NCBI RefSeq assembly: GCF_000317895.1
Contig: NC_019567.1
Location: 62,001 to 126,000 of the forward strand
Origin: Bdellovibrio bacteriovorus str. Tiberius
GTDB lineage: Bacteria; Bdellovibrionota; Bdellovibrionia; Bdellovibrionales; Bdellovibrionaceae
Direction of reading: 5' to 3'
DNA: 64,000 nucleotides
Below are positions 9,318-17,966 of this stretch, piece after piece. The notes beneath the pieces are model-generated. The model was not told the DNA's origin, made no database searches, and was given only the letters and a program-made list of their open reading frames with translations. The first letter of the stretch is position 1, and the number at the start of each line of letters is the position of its first letter. Made by a program: the position numbers and the translations under genes.

Positions 9318-9626
9318 ATGGGAATCGGCGATAAAATGAGAGGACTTGCCTCCAGCGCACAAGAGGGCGTGAAGTCTTCAACAATCTCACTTTTTCATAT
9401 CAGTTTGCGATTGATCACAGGATTGCTCCTGGGGTTGACGCTGGCTTTGATCGGCCAGGAACTGGTGGGTTACGGAACATTTGCCCTGCTTTTTGTCATG
9501 GTGGTGGTTGTGGCCGTTATCATGAAATTGCTGGCGAACTGGAGCATTGGTCAGATTTTAATTTTTGATTTGATCTGTGTGCTTGTGGTGATGCTTCTTA
9601 GAATGTATATACTGGTCGCGCCTTAG
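9318..9626 (+). CDS. Small integral membrane protein of unknown function
   Basis: The protein has 102 residues. An amphipathic N-terminus (about 25 residues) is followed by three likely membrane helices (about 28-46, 50-68 and 75-95), the last two rich in valine and leucine. AAGGA lies upstream of the ATG. It sits 27 bp behind the TPR gene and 32 bp before serS, so it may share their transcript. I do not recognise a family. Confidence 0.72.
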   Translation: MGIGDKMRGLASSAQEGVKSSTISLFHISLRLITGLLLGLTLALIGQELVGYGTFALLFVMVVVVAVIMKLLANWSIGQILIFDLICVLVVMLLRMYILVAP

Positions 9627-9658
9627 TAGAGGCGTTAGTTGGTTAAAAGGACGTTGAG

Positions 9659-10954
9659 ATGATTGATATTAAACTTCTTGAGAAAAAAGCTGAAACCGGA
9701 ACTTCTTACTATGATGAATACAAGCAGGGTCTTGTGAATCGTGGTGCTTCGACCGAAGTTCTTGAGCAGATCATGGAGCTTAATAAAAAGCGTAAAGAAC
9801 TGATCACTCAGGCGGAAACGGCCAAAGCCAGTCAGAACAAACTCAGCGGTGAGATTGGCAAAATCAAACGCGAAGGCGGCGACGCTTCTGCTATTTTGGC
9901 GGAAGTCGACGTTTTGAAAACCCAGGTGAAAGAGCTTGAAGCCAAGGCTGCGGAAGCCGACCAGCAAGTGACAAACCTGGCGTTGGTGATTCCGAACAAG
10001 CCGCATTCTTCTGTGCCTGTGGGTTCTTCTGAAAAAGACAATAAAGAGATCAAAGTTGTTGGCACTCCGACCCAGTTTTCTTTCAAGGCGAAAGAACACT
10101 GGGAACTGGGTGAAGCGCTGAACATTATTGATTTCGAGCGTGCAGGTAAAACCACCGGCACTCGTTTTGCCTTCCTGAAAGGGGCGGCGGCGCAAATGGA
10201 GCGCGCGTTGATCCAGTTCATGATGGACAAACACTCCATGAAACATGGTTACACCGAAATGATTCCTCCGTTCATGGTGAACAGCAACAGTTTGTTGGGC
10301 ACCGGGAACTTCCCGAAATTCAAAGAAGACGTGTTCCATCTGGAAGGCTCTGACTTGTATCTGATTCCAACCGCGGAAGTGCCGGTGACGAATTACTACA
10401 ACAACGAGATCCTGGATGAAAAAGATCTGCCACAAAGCTTCTGTGCGTATTCTCCGTGCTTCCGTTCTGAAGCGGGCTCAGCGGGTCGCGACACCAAAGG
10501 TCTGATTCGTCAGCACCAGTTCGACAAGGTTGAATTGATGGTGTTTGCTCATCCGGACAAGTCCCATGAAGTTCACGAGGCTTTGACCTCCCACGCTGAA
10601 CAGATCCTGATGGATCTGGAGCTTCCGTTCCGTCGTGTGCTTCTGTGCACCGGGGACATGGGCTTTGGATCTGCGAAAACTTATGATCTGGAAGTATGGT
10701 TGCCGGGTCAGAATGCGTATCGTGAGATCAGCTCTTGCTCTAACTTCGAAGATTTCCAGGCTCGTCGCGCGAACATCCGCTTCCGCAGTGCGGGTGGTAA
10801 ACCTCAGTTCGTTCACACCCTGAACGGCTCTGCTTTGGCGGTGGGAAGAACCTTGGTGGCCATCCTGGAAAACTACCAGCGTGAAGACGGTTCTGTGGGC
10901 ATTCCTAAGGCTTTGCAGCCTTATATGGGCGGCCGTACGGAGATTCGTAAGTAA
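9659..10954 (+). CDS. serS: Seryl-tRNA synthetase
   Basis: This enzyme charges tRNA-Ser (and tRNA-Sec where present) with serine. The 431-residue protein has the long helical N-terminal arm (about residues 30-100, [19 protein letters not shown] onward). The class II catalytic core follows, with motif 2 [15 protein letters not shown] (about 265-280) and motif 3 [16 protein letters not shown] (about 385-402). The ATG follows AAGGACG. A tRNA-Ser gene lies about 100 bp downstream on the same strand, so substrate and enzyme are neighbours. Confidence 0.97.
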   Translation: MIDIKLLEKKAETGTSYYDEYKQGLVNRGASTEVLEQIMELNKKRKELITQAETAKASQNKLSGEIGKIKREGGDASAILAEVDVLKTQVKELEAKAAEADQQVTNLALVIPNKPHSSVPVGSSEKDNKEIKVVGTPTQFSFKAKEHWELGEALNIIDFERAGKTTGTRFAFLKGAAAQMERALIQFMMDKHSMKHGYTEMIPPFMVNSNSLLGTGNFPKFKEDVFHLEGSDLYLIPTAEVPVTNYYNNEILDEKDLPQSFCAYSPCFRSEAGSAGRDTKGLIRQHQFDKVELMVFAHPDKSHEVHEALTSHAEQILMDLELPFRRVLLCTGDMGFGSAKTYDLEVWLPGQNAYREISSCSNFEDFQARRANIRFRSAGGKPQFVHTLNGSALAVGRTLVAILENYQREDGSVGIPKALQPYMGGRTEIRK

Positions 10955-10969
10955 GTCCTTTAAATCCAG

Positions 10970-10997
10970 GCAGCATGAGGCGGCGACCTCATGCTGC
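10970..10997 (+). terminator. Strong stem-loop after serS
   Basis: GCAGCATGAGG (10970-10980) and CCTCATGCTGC (10987-10997) form a perfect 11-bp stem with a 6-base loop. No T-tract follows, so it may stabilise the serS 3' end or end transcription inefficiently. Confidence 0.5.
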
Positions 10998-11050
10998 GTC
11001 ATGGAAACAACTGCTTGAATACTCTCGTCAAAACCCATAAAACGGTCGAC

Positions 11051-11140
11051 GGAGAGTTGGTAGAGCGGTTGAATACACCAGTCTTGAAAACTGGCAGCCC
11101 TTCGCGGGGCTCGAGGGTTCGAATCCCTCACTCTCCGCCA
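11051..11140 (+). tRNA. tRNA-Ser (anticodon UGA)
   Basis: The acceptor arm GGAGAGT pairs with ACTCTCC, followed by G and an encoded CCA. The anticodon stem CCAGT/ACTGG holds the loop CTTGAAA with anticodon TGA (11085-11087). A long variable arm (CAGCCCTTCGCGGGGCTCG) marks it as a serine tRNA, and the T arm has GGTTCGAATCC. Inverted repeats begin at its 3' end. Confidence 0.97.
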
Positions 11141-11256
11141 TTTTTGCCTTAGCAAAAATCCTCTAATGCTCCAATTTCTAATTTCTTTTCCCAATTCATA
11201 GTAAAGCAAGTTTTTCCGTGCGCAAAAATGGCTGGAAATTAGATATTAGAAATTGG
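11137..11256. repeat. Two interleaved inverted repeats abutting the tRNA-Ser 3' end
   Basis: GCCATTTTTGC (11137-11147, starting inside the tRNA CCA end) is repeated inverted at 11222-11232. CCAATTTCTAAT (11171-11182) is repeated inverted at 11245-11256. The order A-B-A'-B' cannot fold as two simple hairpins together. The area is AT-rich and has no ORF. It may be a remnant of an integration event at the tRNA end, or a folded regulatory RNA. Both are guesses. Confidence 0.5.
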
Positions 11257-11334
11257 ATTGGCATCTGAATAAATCTCCATTGCCTTTAAATCCCCGTATT
11301 GATTAGATCTGCTTAAAACAATGAGGTGATCACT

Positions 11335-12150
11335 ATGTCGGTTCTTTCCAAGATCTGTGTTTCATTGATGGCTTTGGCATTTCTTGCTGGCTGTGACAGC
11401 GGCGGCGGTGGTTCTAAAGATGGCAACAACAACACCAACGGAAAACCCAGCGTAAAAAACCGCATCAATTGGTCTTCCATTCCTTCCAAATACAATCCCT
11501 CTATTGAAGACGTTGAGTTCCGCGTGGACGGTTATGAAAAGATCAACGTGAACGTCTTTGGTTTTGATGACGACGTGGAAGTGGTCTATTCCAAAGATCT
11601 GCCTGCCGACTCCGGATTCCTGCGTATCTATCGTGTCTGGGCGAAATCGGCTTCCTGGGGTTCTGTGAATGAAAGACCCAACGGCACCACTTTGGATCTG
11701 ATTGGTAACGGCAGCTATTCTTGTTCTATAGCCACCAGCAACCGTGAAATCGTGCAGCTTGAAGGCGGCTGTTATGTGCGCATTCAGGTCTTCATGCCAG
11801 CGGGTGCCGAAATCGAGGTTTATAACGTCAACAAACTGATGACCAAAAGATTCTTTGCCATCAAAACGGATGTGATGCTGGAACAACTCGACAGAGCCTC
11901 CCGGGATGAAGACAAGTTTGCGGTGATTGAAACTTATCTGGCTTCTTATCGCGGGTTGAAAAAGAAACCGGAAATGCAGGCGGTTCAGCTGGGTGACGTG
12001 GTATCTGAATTCCCGTTCTCTGAAGGAAAATTCAAAGCGCTTCGTTTGTTGCATGCGACAGTTGTGGACCGAGAAAACCTGTCCAAGATGATTGAAGACA
12101 GATTCAGTTACTTCGATCGCGCAGAGGCCCGCCGCATCGTCGGGATCTGA
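11335..12150 (+). CDS. Lipoprotein with C-terminal DUF4476-like domain
   Basis: The protein has 271 residues. The lipobox LAGC, about 20 residues in, is followed by a Gly/Asn-rich linker. A beta-rich middle part follows (about 60-180). The C-terminal 90 residues (FPFSEGKFKALRLLHATVVD, then FSYFDRAEARRIV) resemble DUF4476, whose function is unknown. The start at 11335 has GAGGTG six bases upstream. DedA follows after 42 bp and may be cotranscribed. The protein is probably anchored in the inner or outer membrane, facing the periplasm. Confidence 0.78.
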   Translation: MSVLSKICVSLMALAFLAGCDSGGGGSKDGNNNTNGKPSVKNRINWSSIPSKYNPSIEDVEFRVDGYEKINVNVFGFDDDVEVVYSKDLPADSGFLRIYRVWAKSASWGSVNERPNGTTLDLIGNGSYSCSIATSNREIVQLEGGCYVRIQVFMPAGAEIEVYNVNKLMTKRFFAIKTDVMLEQLDRASRDEDKFAVIETYLASYRGLKKKPEMQAVQLGDVVSEFPFSEGKFKALRLLHATVVDRENLSKMIEDRFSYFDRAEARRIVGI

Positions 12151-12192
12151 TTTTTCTTGCGCTTGGGGGCCAATGCTAAGATTCTGGCCCCT

Positions 12193-12825
12193 ATGATGGA
12201 ACTCATTGATATTATATTGCACCTTGATAAGCACATCGCTGAATGGATCGTTTTCTTCGGACCATGGCTGTATGTGATTCTTTTCCTGATCATCTTTGCC
12301 GAAACCGGCCTGGTGGTGACACCGTTCCTGCCGGGGGATTCCCTGCTGTTTGCACTGGGTGCTTTCACCGCGGTGGAAGGTGGTTTGAATCTTTGGGTGA
12401 TTCTGATCAGTCTGACCATCGCCGGGATTCTGGGCGACACCGTGAACTATCATATCGGGAAGTATTTAGGACCGAAGGTCTTTGAGTCGGACTCCCGCTT
12501 CTTCAAGAAAAAATATCTGGAACAAACCCATGCCTTCTATGAGCGCTGGGGAGCTTTTACAATTGTAGCTGCCCGTTTTGCTCCGATCGTTCGCACGTTT
12601 GCACCGTTTGTTGCTGGTATCGGTGAAATGGAATACCGCAAGTTCATCGTTTACAACATCGGTGGCGCGATTGCGTGGGTGTGGATCTTTGTTCTGGCAG
12701 GTCACTTCTTCGGAAATCTTCCGGTGGTGAAGCAGAACTTCCATATCGTGATCTTCGGTGTGATCGGTGTTTCTTTGTTGCCGATGGTGTGGCCGTGGGT
12801 TTCAAGTAAATTCAAGAAAGCCTAG
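12193..12825 (+). CDS. DedA-family membrane protein
   Basis: DedA/VTT-family proteins are inner-membrane transporters; some flip undecaprenyl phosphate or other lipids. The 210-residue protein shows the family signatures FAETGLVVTPFLPGDSLLF (about 33-51) and RFAPIVRTFAPFVAGIG (about 135-151), whose charged residues are conserved in the family, plus several membrane helices. The start is uncertain: ATG at 12193 or 12196 fits the family N-terminus, but no good ribosome site is seen. A terminator follows. Confidence 0.88.
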   Translation: MMELIDIILHLDKHIAEWIVFFGPWLYVILFLIIFAETGLVVTPFLPGDSLLFALGAFTAVEGGLNLWVILISLTIAGILGDTVNYHIGKYLGPKVFESDSRFFKKKYLEQTHAFYERWGAFTIVAARFAPIVRTFAPFVAGIGEMEYRKFIVYNIGGAIAWVWIFVLAGHFFGNLPVVKQNFHIVIFGVIGVSLLPMVWPWVSSKFKKA

Positions 12826-12845
12826 ATAATCATCTTAGAATTTCG

Positions 12846-12877
12846 AAGCCCTGATGAAGAACCATCAGGGCTTTTTT
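12846..12877 (+). terminator. Terminator after the DedA gene
   Basis: AAGCCCTGATG (12846-12856) pairs with CATCAGGGCTT (12863-12873) and is followed by TTTT. It separates DedA from the orphan pair downstream. Confidence 0.85.
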
Positions 12878-12919
12878 GTATGTTGCACCGATGTTTCATT
12901 CTGAGACTGGAATCGCAAA

Positions 12920-13066
12920 TTGTCCAAAAAGTCGGACATCGACAATCAATCGCATTTATATGAGTGCTCGCGCGCCGTAGAATGTATACAATTTTATGTC
13001 GATGATTTGAAGCCTGAATACTTCGGTGAGGTCAAAATGATTTTGAGCAAATTTGAGGGGTTTTAA
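12920..13066 (+). CDS. Possible small protein gene (48 residues)
   Basis: An open frame from a TTG (12920) runs to a TAA at 13064-13066 and encodes a mixed, soluble-looking 48-residue peptide containing ECIQFYVDDLKPEYFGEVK. The stop is immediately followed, in the same frame, by the ATG of the next gene. This is either a coupled small gene or the 5' half of a longer gene split by a stop. No strong ribosome site is seen at the TTG, so the start is uncertain. I do not recognise it. Confidence 0.35.
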   Translation: MSKKSDIDNQSHLYECSRAVECIQFYVDDLKPEYFGEVKMILSKFEGF

Positions 13067-13390
13067 ATGATTACCAAATTAGAAGATAGAAAGAAATTAT
13101 TGATAAATAAAGTCGAAGTTAGTTTGCCGGCAGCTGTAAGAGGGTATTTGGAGTTCCAAGGTCTGGCAGTTGTTGTTCTTGAAAGAGAATATAGCTTGAG
13201 AAATATATATGCATATACTGCATCTGGTGAACTGAAGTGGATTATTGAACCGGTACCTTTTCAGGTCGCTCCCCCTGGATACTCAATGGTTGCGAATGAA
13301 AATGGTCAGCTGTTGGCCGTGGCAAAAGGAACATATGTTGTAGACTTTAATACGGGAGAAATTTTGAAGGAGATCAAGGAGTATAAGTAA
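13067..13390 (+). CDS. Orphan small protein with beta-repeat character
   Basis: The protein has 107 residues. A charged N-terminus is followed by beta-strand-like segments NIYAYTASGELKW and YVVDFNTGEILKE, which resemble units of quinoprotein-like propellers or of small stand-alone proteins built on this pattern. GAGGGG lies eight bases upstream of the ATG. The gene is more AT-rich than its neighbours and sits alone between a terminator and the 3' end of the cyclase gene, which suggests acquisition. Function unknown; an immunity-type role is conceivable, but no toxin gene is adjacent. Confidence 0.6.
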   Translation: MITKLEDRKKLLINKVEVSLPAAVRGYLEFQGLAVVVLEREYSLRNIYAYTASGELKWIIEPVPFQVAPPGYSMVANENGQLLAVAKGTYVVDFNTGEILKEIKEYK

Positions 13391-13455
13391 AGTCGATTTT
13401 GCTTTGGGTAACTTCATAAATAGGAAATGACGAGTTCCGGCGGTTGACTGAGATC

Positions 13456-15402
13456 TTAGGAGATCTTCCGCAAGAGATCTTTTAACATTGGATTGGTCTC
13501 GAAAAATATAGGGTCGGTATTTTTGTAGTGTTCTCCGAGAGACCTTACCACAAAACGTCCGCTGGCTTGGAATAGCGGATTCTTGGAATCCAGATATTCC
13601 TTCAGCTTCTCGGCAAGTTCCTTGTCAATATTACGTTTACCACTGACTAACAAAGCATCCGCAGAAACTCGGTTGTTCTTGGAATATACAAACCGTCTTA
13701 AGAAAGCGATGTCTTCCGCAAGGTCACCCAATACGATGATGGTATTGGCCTGAACGCGCGGGTCCGCATGTTCTAGACAAGAGCTTAGAACTTCCAGCAG
13801 GGATTCTTTCACCAGATAAGAAGGCACGAAGTTCGATGCTAGCGAGATAGCGGCAGAAAGAACTTTGTCGTTAGCTTTCCCGGTTTTGTTGGCGTTTTGA
13901 ATGGTTCGCAGGAAGCTTGTGAAGGCTTCGGCCTGCATATCCCCGCTCATTCGCACCTTGTAGGTTTTCAAGATACCAAAGGCCGTGAAGAAAGACTGAT
14001 CTTTTCCAGATTCAATTTCAGCACTTAAAAATTCATATGCGGCGCACAGGTCTTCATCACTGCGGAAGTAAGTCAGAAGGCTCACGTCTTTCTGCAAAGC
14101 TTCAGTCACCGTGGTGAAGTTTTTTGCGCGGAACAAAGTCGAAGGCTTGGAGAAGCCTTTCAGCAAGGTTTCTTTGGTGTCAGAGACGGTGCAAAGACCC
14201 TCCACCGAATCGGCGGCTTCCGCATAGAATGTGACCGAACTTGAAGCTTTGTCATCCACCTGGCTTAGAAGACGTGCGGATTCAATTAGCGGCAGACCGC
14301 TCAGGGCAAAGCCAGAATCCTGATTCACAAAACGAATCTTACCCAGAACAAAACTGCCTTTCACTTTGAAATAGTGATCGGCCCCTTCGGGAAGGCTCGC
14401 CTCAATCTGCTGAGCGGCTTCAAAGACACTGCGCAGGCACGCCAGCGCCAGGGCTTGGGAATTCTGTTTGTCTTCTTTGATATGAAAAACGATTTCATCC
14501 CCCACGTACTGATAGATCAAACCGTTATAGCGTTCGATCAGTTCGCGGGCTTTGATGAAGTAGGTGTTCATGATCTCGGTGACGTATTCGTCCTTCTTAT
14601 CCAGGAAGATCTGCGTGTATCCGTTCAGATCCACGCGGATCATGGTGCTTTGGAAAGCATAGGGAGCTTTCTGGCCGGACTTCATTTCGTGCAGGATCGC
14701 CGGGGTCAGGGAATCTGAGTAGTAGCGATTCTCGTACTCCAAGTACTTTTTGGTGCTTTCATAGCTTTGGGTGGCCGTGAGAAGTGTTTGACCCTCTTTG
14801 GAAAGTGACTTGAGGTTTGCAAGCTTCGATCGGTCGCGGTTTGCCAGAATCTGGGTCAGGTTGATGATGTCTTTTAAGAACAGGTAGACGACTAAGCCAA
14901 CCATCAAGGTCACAATGATAAGTTCTTGCAGGATCATGCCCTTCATTAACCAGATGTTTTGTTTCATGATTTCGGTGCGGTCCTGAAAGACGCCGGTCGT
15001 AAACCGATAGTCCATCAATTTGACTGTGCGGAATGCCAGGAGGTCATTTTGTAGAAGCTGATTAAAGACCTGATAGTCAACGTTGATTCCCTCAAGATTA
15101 TTGAAGTTGTTATACCAGGTCACTACTTCAGTGCCGTTCTGAAGGATGTAGAAGTCAATCAGATGAATCTTGCGGGCGTTCTCTAGTCGATCTTTCAGCA
15201 ATGCGAAATTTTCAGTAATCACCAATGGAGTGAAGGACTCCTGTACGAATTGCATTTGGCTTTGTCGGCGCAAGATTTCTTTTTCTGTCAGATCACGAAC
15301 GTTGAAGTAAAACTGAATGGAGCTTGAAATAATATAGGCCAGCCAGAAGACACCGACAATCAAAAGGACCACAGATTTGCTGCGTTTATTTTTGGCGGAC
15401 AA
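13456..15402 (-). CDS. Membrane class III adenylate/guanylate cyclase-like protein with HEAT-like repeats
   Basis: The protein has 648 residues: a membrane helix at about 10-30, an extracytoplasmic sensor region to about 150, and a second helix at about 155-175 (LIIVTLMVGLVVYLFL). A cyclase homology domain (about 250-430) follows, then a helical C-terminus with HEAT-like units (about 540-640). The two metal aspartates are present (IRVDLNGYTQIF and GDEIVFHI). In the VNxAxR motif of active enzymes this protein reads LIESARL: arginine kept, asparagine lost. Activity and nucleotide are therefore uncertain. It starts at a TTG (15402) after AAGGGG and overlaps the preceding gene by 17 bp, so the two are coupled. 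Confidence 0.8.
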   Translation of the reverse strand: MSAKNKRSKSVVLLIVGVFWLAYIISSSIQFYFNVRDLTEKEILRRQSQMQFVQESFTPLVITENFALLKDRLENARKIHLIDFYILQNGTEVVTWYNNFNNLEGINVDYQVFNQLLQNDLLAFRTVKLMDYRFTTGVFQDRTEIMKQNIWLMKGMILQELIIVTLMVGLVVYLFLKDIINLTQILANRDRSKLANLKSLSKEGQTLLTATQSYESTKKYLEYENRYYSDSLTPAILHEMKSGQKAPYAFQSTMIRVDLNGYTQIFLDKKDEYVTEIMNTYFIKARELIERYNGLIYQYVGDEIVFHIKEDKQNSQALALACLRSVFEAAQQIEASLPEGADHYFKVKGSFVLGKIRFVNQDSGFALSGLPLIESARLLSQVDDKASSSVTFYAEAADSVEGLCTVSDTKETLLKGFSKPSTLFRAKNFTTVTEALQKDVSLLTYFRSDEDLCAAYEFLSAEIESGKDQSFFTAFGILKTYKVRMSGDMQAEAFTSFLRTIQNANKTGKANDKVLSAAISLASNFVPSYLVKESLLEVLSSCLEHADPRVQANTIIVLGDLAEDIAFLRRFVYSKNNRVSADALLVSGKRNIDKELAEKLKEYLDSKNPLFQASGRFVVRSLGEHYKNTDPIFFETNPMLKDLLRKIS

Positions 15403-17437
15403 AGCGATCCCCTTGATCCAGGAAAATTACTTCGCCCTTGGAGGCTCCAACGGAGTTTCCATAGAGGTCCAGAACGGTGATTTTCTGTGACTCCAGTTGT
15501 TTGCCAAACGCGGGGTCAGACAGTCTCTGTTTTGCTTGTGAATAATTGCTGCGAGAGATGAAGGTGATCACTTCCTCACGAGCTGCTGATGCGGAAGCTC
15601 CCTCTCGATTTGCCGATTTATCCAACTTTTTATCAGCTGCCTTTGGGGCTGTGGTGGCCTCAGAAACGGCGGCTGGCCCTCGAGCGGGACCCGGTGCGCC
15701 GACATTACTACCGCCGGAAATTGATCCGATGTTTGAGCTTAGGGAGGAGCCTGTAAGACCTCCGCCGGATGAGCCCTCTGAGGCGGAGGCCACCTCGGAG
15801 GATCTACCAGCACTTGCAGCTGAAATAGAAGTTTGAGCTGTGGGGGCGGTGTCTGATGCAATGTTTCTGGAGCGAGAATCAGATGCAGGTTCCTTTGTGG
15901 TTGGTGCCTGTGATCCGTCAAGAGTGATTTGTTCCACCACTCGCTCATTAGTGCCGACTGAATTTCGTGCACTTGCCGCCAATAAATCTGCTGCCGGATT
16001 CTTTGTGGAAGACGTGACTTTATTAACACTTGTGCTAGCGGCCGAACGGGACACCTCGGAGGAAGAGGAATTATTGGAGGCCAAAGATGTGTCACCAGCA
16101 ACGGCCTGTGTGCTCAGGGCGCCCATCATATTGTTCGCAAGTCTCATAACTCCGTTGCTTTCAGATGCAGATCGTACGAGCGCCTGCTGAGAGCCTGATT
16201 CTGTGGCTGGTGGTGGGTTGGAGATGGACTCGGACAGCTGAGGTGCGGAAGGCACCTGAGACTGTGCAACCGTCATTTCAACTGGAATGCTGGCGGCCGT
16301 TTTGGTCGCCGCAGTTTGATTTGCGGTCTTTGGTGCTTCATTCGTCTTTTCGGAGGCAATAGTCCGAGTCTGATCTTTTTTTGGTGTAGCCTTGGCTGCG
16401 TCGGCTGTGTTGGCAGAACCCTTATCGGCGGCTTTATTGGCAGCGTCGGTGACACTGGCGTCGGTGATCACCTGTTGAACGCTTTTCAAGTTGCCAGGGC
16501 TAAGAGAAAGCCTATGTGATGCCTTACCACCACCGCTTTTGCAGAATTTTTCCAGTTCCGATACCTGCTTTTCATCTTTTAGACCGGCTCTGTGCAGTAG
16601 CTCGTGCTCAAGCTTGGAAGGGTCGATGAGTTTTCCAAGTTTTCTGATGTCCGAAGTATTTACCTGATCCGGATCCAGGTAAATGATTTTGGAACCCTCT
16701 TCAGTGGTCATCAGACTTTTTTGGTCTTTGTGCTTTTCGCATTTAATCAACGAGCTGAACTTGCCGTTACCTAGTTGCAAAGCTTGCAGTTTGTATTTTG
16801 CAGCGAGTAAGGCCGCCGGGGCGGTGTCTTTTGAATCGCCGGATGCATTCTTGGCGAAGTTTTCATTGGAAAGGCAGGTTCCAATTTGCCCCGCCCCTCT
16901 CAGCGCCGCATTCAACGATTGTTGCAGGCGTGAGCGCGCCTCTTTCGAAAGATTACCGCAGGATTTGTCCAACAACTTTCTATCAATGGATTCTTCGACG
17001 ATTTTTTCATCCAGCGCCTCAGCGAACTGGGCGATTTTGTTTTTCACCTTGTTGAGTTCGCAATTGGCATCTGGAAGATTCATGAGCTTGGGCTCGCGAA
17101 CTTGACTTCCTTTTAATCGCCACATACCCATTTCCAGGGCATAAACAATAGACCTAATTTCTTTGGGGTTGGTCTGCACGGCTTCTAACAGCACAGGTTG
17201 TCCGTCTTTGAAGTGCACAGCGACTTCCGTGGAGTCTTTTTTGATGTACCAAAGATCCACGCTTCCATCTAAATCGCTATCCAGACGCACGTCTTCGTAA
17301 TTTTTATAAGAGATCACGAATTGACCCACTCGTTCATCCGGATTGTAGATGATCTCTTCCGGCTTCAAATAGGTCTTACCCGGGGTTTGCGCCCCGGCGA
17401 ATTGAAGCAGGAAGGTGATTGCGATAAGGATTTTCAC
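15386..17437 (-). CDS. Secreted putative zinc metalloprotease with long Ser/Ala/Thr-rich tail
   Basis: The protein has 683 residues with a signal peptide (residues 1-16, ending FAGA). The N-terminal third holds a calcium-loop-like DSDLDGSVDLW and several cysteines. Near residues 278-289 is HELLHRAGLKDE, which fits HExxHxxGxxD, a metzincin-type zinc signature. The rest (about 320-610) is low-complexity and rich in Ala, Ser and Thr, like a surface stalk or linker, before a short folded C-terminus. Protease activity is inferred from that single motif; no family was recognised. It is the first gene of a two-gene unit with the cyclase and is divergent from the DUF333/papain pair. Confidence 0.6.
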   Translation of the reverse strand: MKILIAITFLLQFAGAQTPGKTYLKPEEIIYNPDERVGQFVISYKNYEDVRLDSDLDGSVDLWYIKKDSTEVAVHFKDGQPVLLEAVQTNPKEIRSIVYALEMGMWRLKGSQVREPKLMNLPDANCELNKVKNKIAQFAEALDEKIVEESIDRKLLDKSCGNLSKEARSRLQQSLNAALRGAGQIGTCLSNENFAKNASGDSKDTAPAALLAAKYKLQALQLGNGKFSSLIKCEKHKDQKSLMTTEEGSKIIYLDPDQVNTSDIRKLGKLIDPSKLEHELLHRAGLKDEKQVSELEKFCKSGGGKASHRLSLSPGNLKSVQQVITDASVTDAANKAADKGSANTADAAKATPKKDQTRTIASEKTNEAPKTANQTAATKTAASIPVEMTVAQSQVPSAPQLSESISNPPPATESGSQQALVRSASESNGVMRLANNMMGALSTQAVAGDTSLASNNSSSSEVSRSAASTSVNKVTSSTKNPAADLLAASARNSVGTNERVVEQITLDGSQAPTTKEPASDSRSRNIASDTAPTAQTSISAASAGRSSEVASASEGSSGGGLTGSSLSSNIGSISGGSNVGAPGPARGPAAVSEATTAPKAADKKLDKSANREGASASAAREEVITFISRSNYSQAKQRLSDPAFGKQLESQKITVLDLYGNSVGASKGEVIFLDQGDRFVRQK

Positions 17438-17555
17438 GGTCCTTAAATCGGCAGAAATTAGGTAATGGTTTATAGGACTTAATGCCAGCTGGCCCTAAGC
17501 CCAGATTTAGGCTCGAGACTTCCCTGCTAACCCCATCCATTTACAATGTTTAAAT

Positions 17556-17963
17556 ATGAGACAACTTTTATCTTTGTTGATTTCCGCGCTGGTTCTTTTC
17601 TTCTCGTCGGCGACAGTTGCATCTGCGATAAAAAAGCTGAAGCTGTTCAACGAAGATAAGAAAAAGTATGAAGTCGTGACGGTAATAGAGTATCAGGGCC
17701 TGACCCTGTCATCTACCTGCCAGAAAAACGGCAAGATGAACTGTGATGCGTGGAAGGCAGTGCAAAAAAAGGTGGCTCGGCAGGAAACTGCCAATGTTGG
17801 TGTTGTTGGAAATCCGGCCGCCCGCTACTGCTTGGCACAAAATTCCTTGAATCGAATTTTGAAAGATCAGCAGGGCCGTGAGTACGATTACTGCGTGTTC
17901 CCGGATGGCTCAGCCATTGACTCTTGGAGCCTTTTTAACAAACACTTTGCAGAGAAGAAATAA
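17556..17963 (+). CDS. Secreted DUF333-domain protein
   Basis: The protein has 135 residues with a signal peptide (about 1-24, ending ASA). The C-terminal part NPAARYCLAQ...YDYCVFPDGSAIDSWSLF matches the DUF333 pattern (NPAxxYC...CxFpDGS..W), a small cysteine-containing domain sometimes labelled putative hemolysin without experimental support. No ribosome site precedes the ATG; instead a TACAAT box ends eight bases before it (17542-17547), so the mRNA may be leaderless. The papain-like gene follows after three bases, and the two products may act together. Confidence 0.72.
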   Translation: MRQLLSLLISALVLFFSSATVASAIKKLKLFNEDKKKYEVVTVIEYQGLTLSSTCQKNGKMNCDAWKAVQKKVARQETANVGVVGNPAARYCLAQNSLNRILKDQQGREYDYCVFPDGSAIDSWSLFNKHFAEKK

Positions 17964-17966
17964 GAT

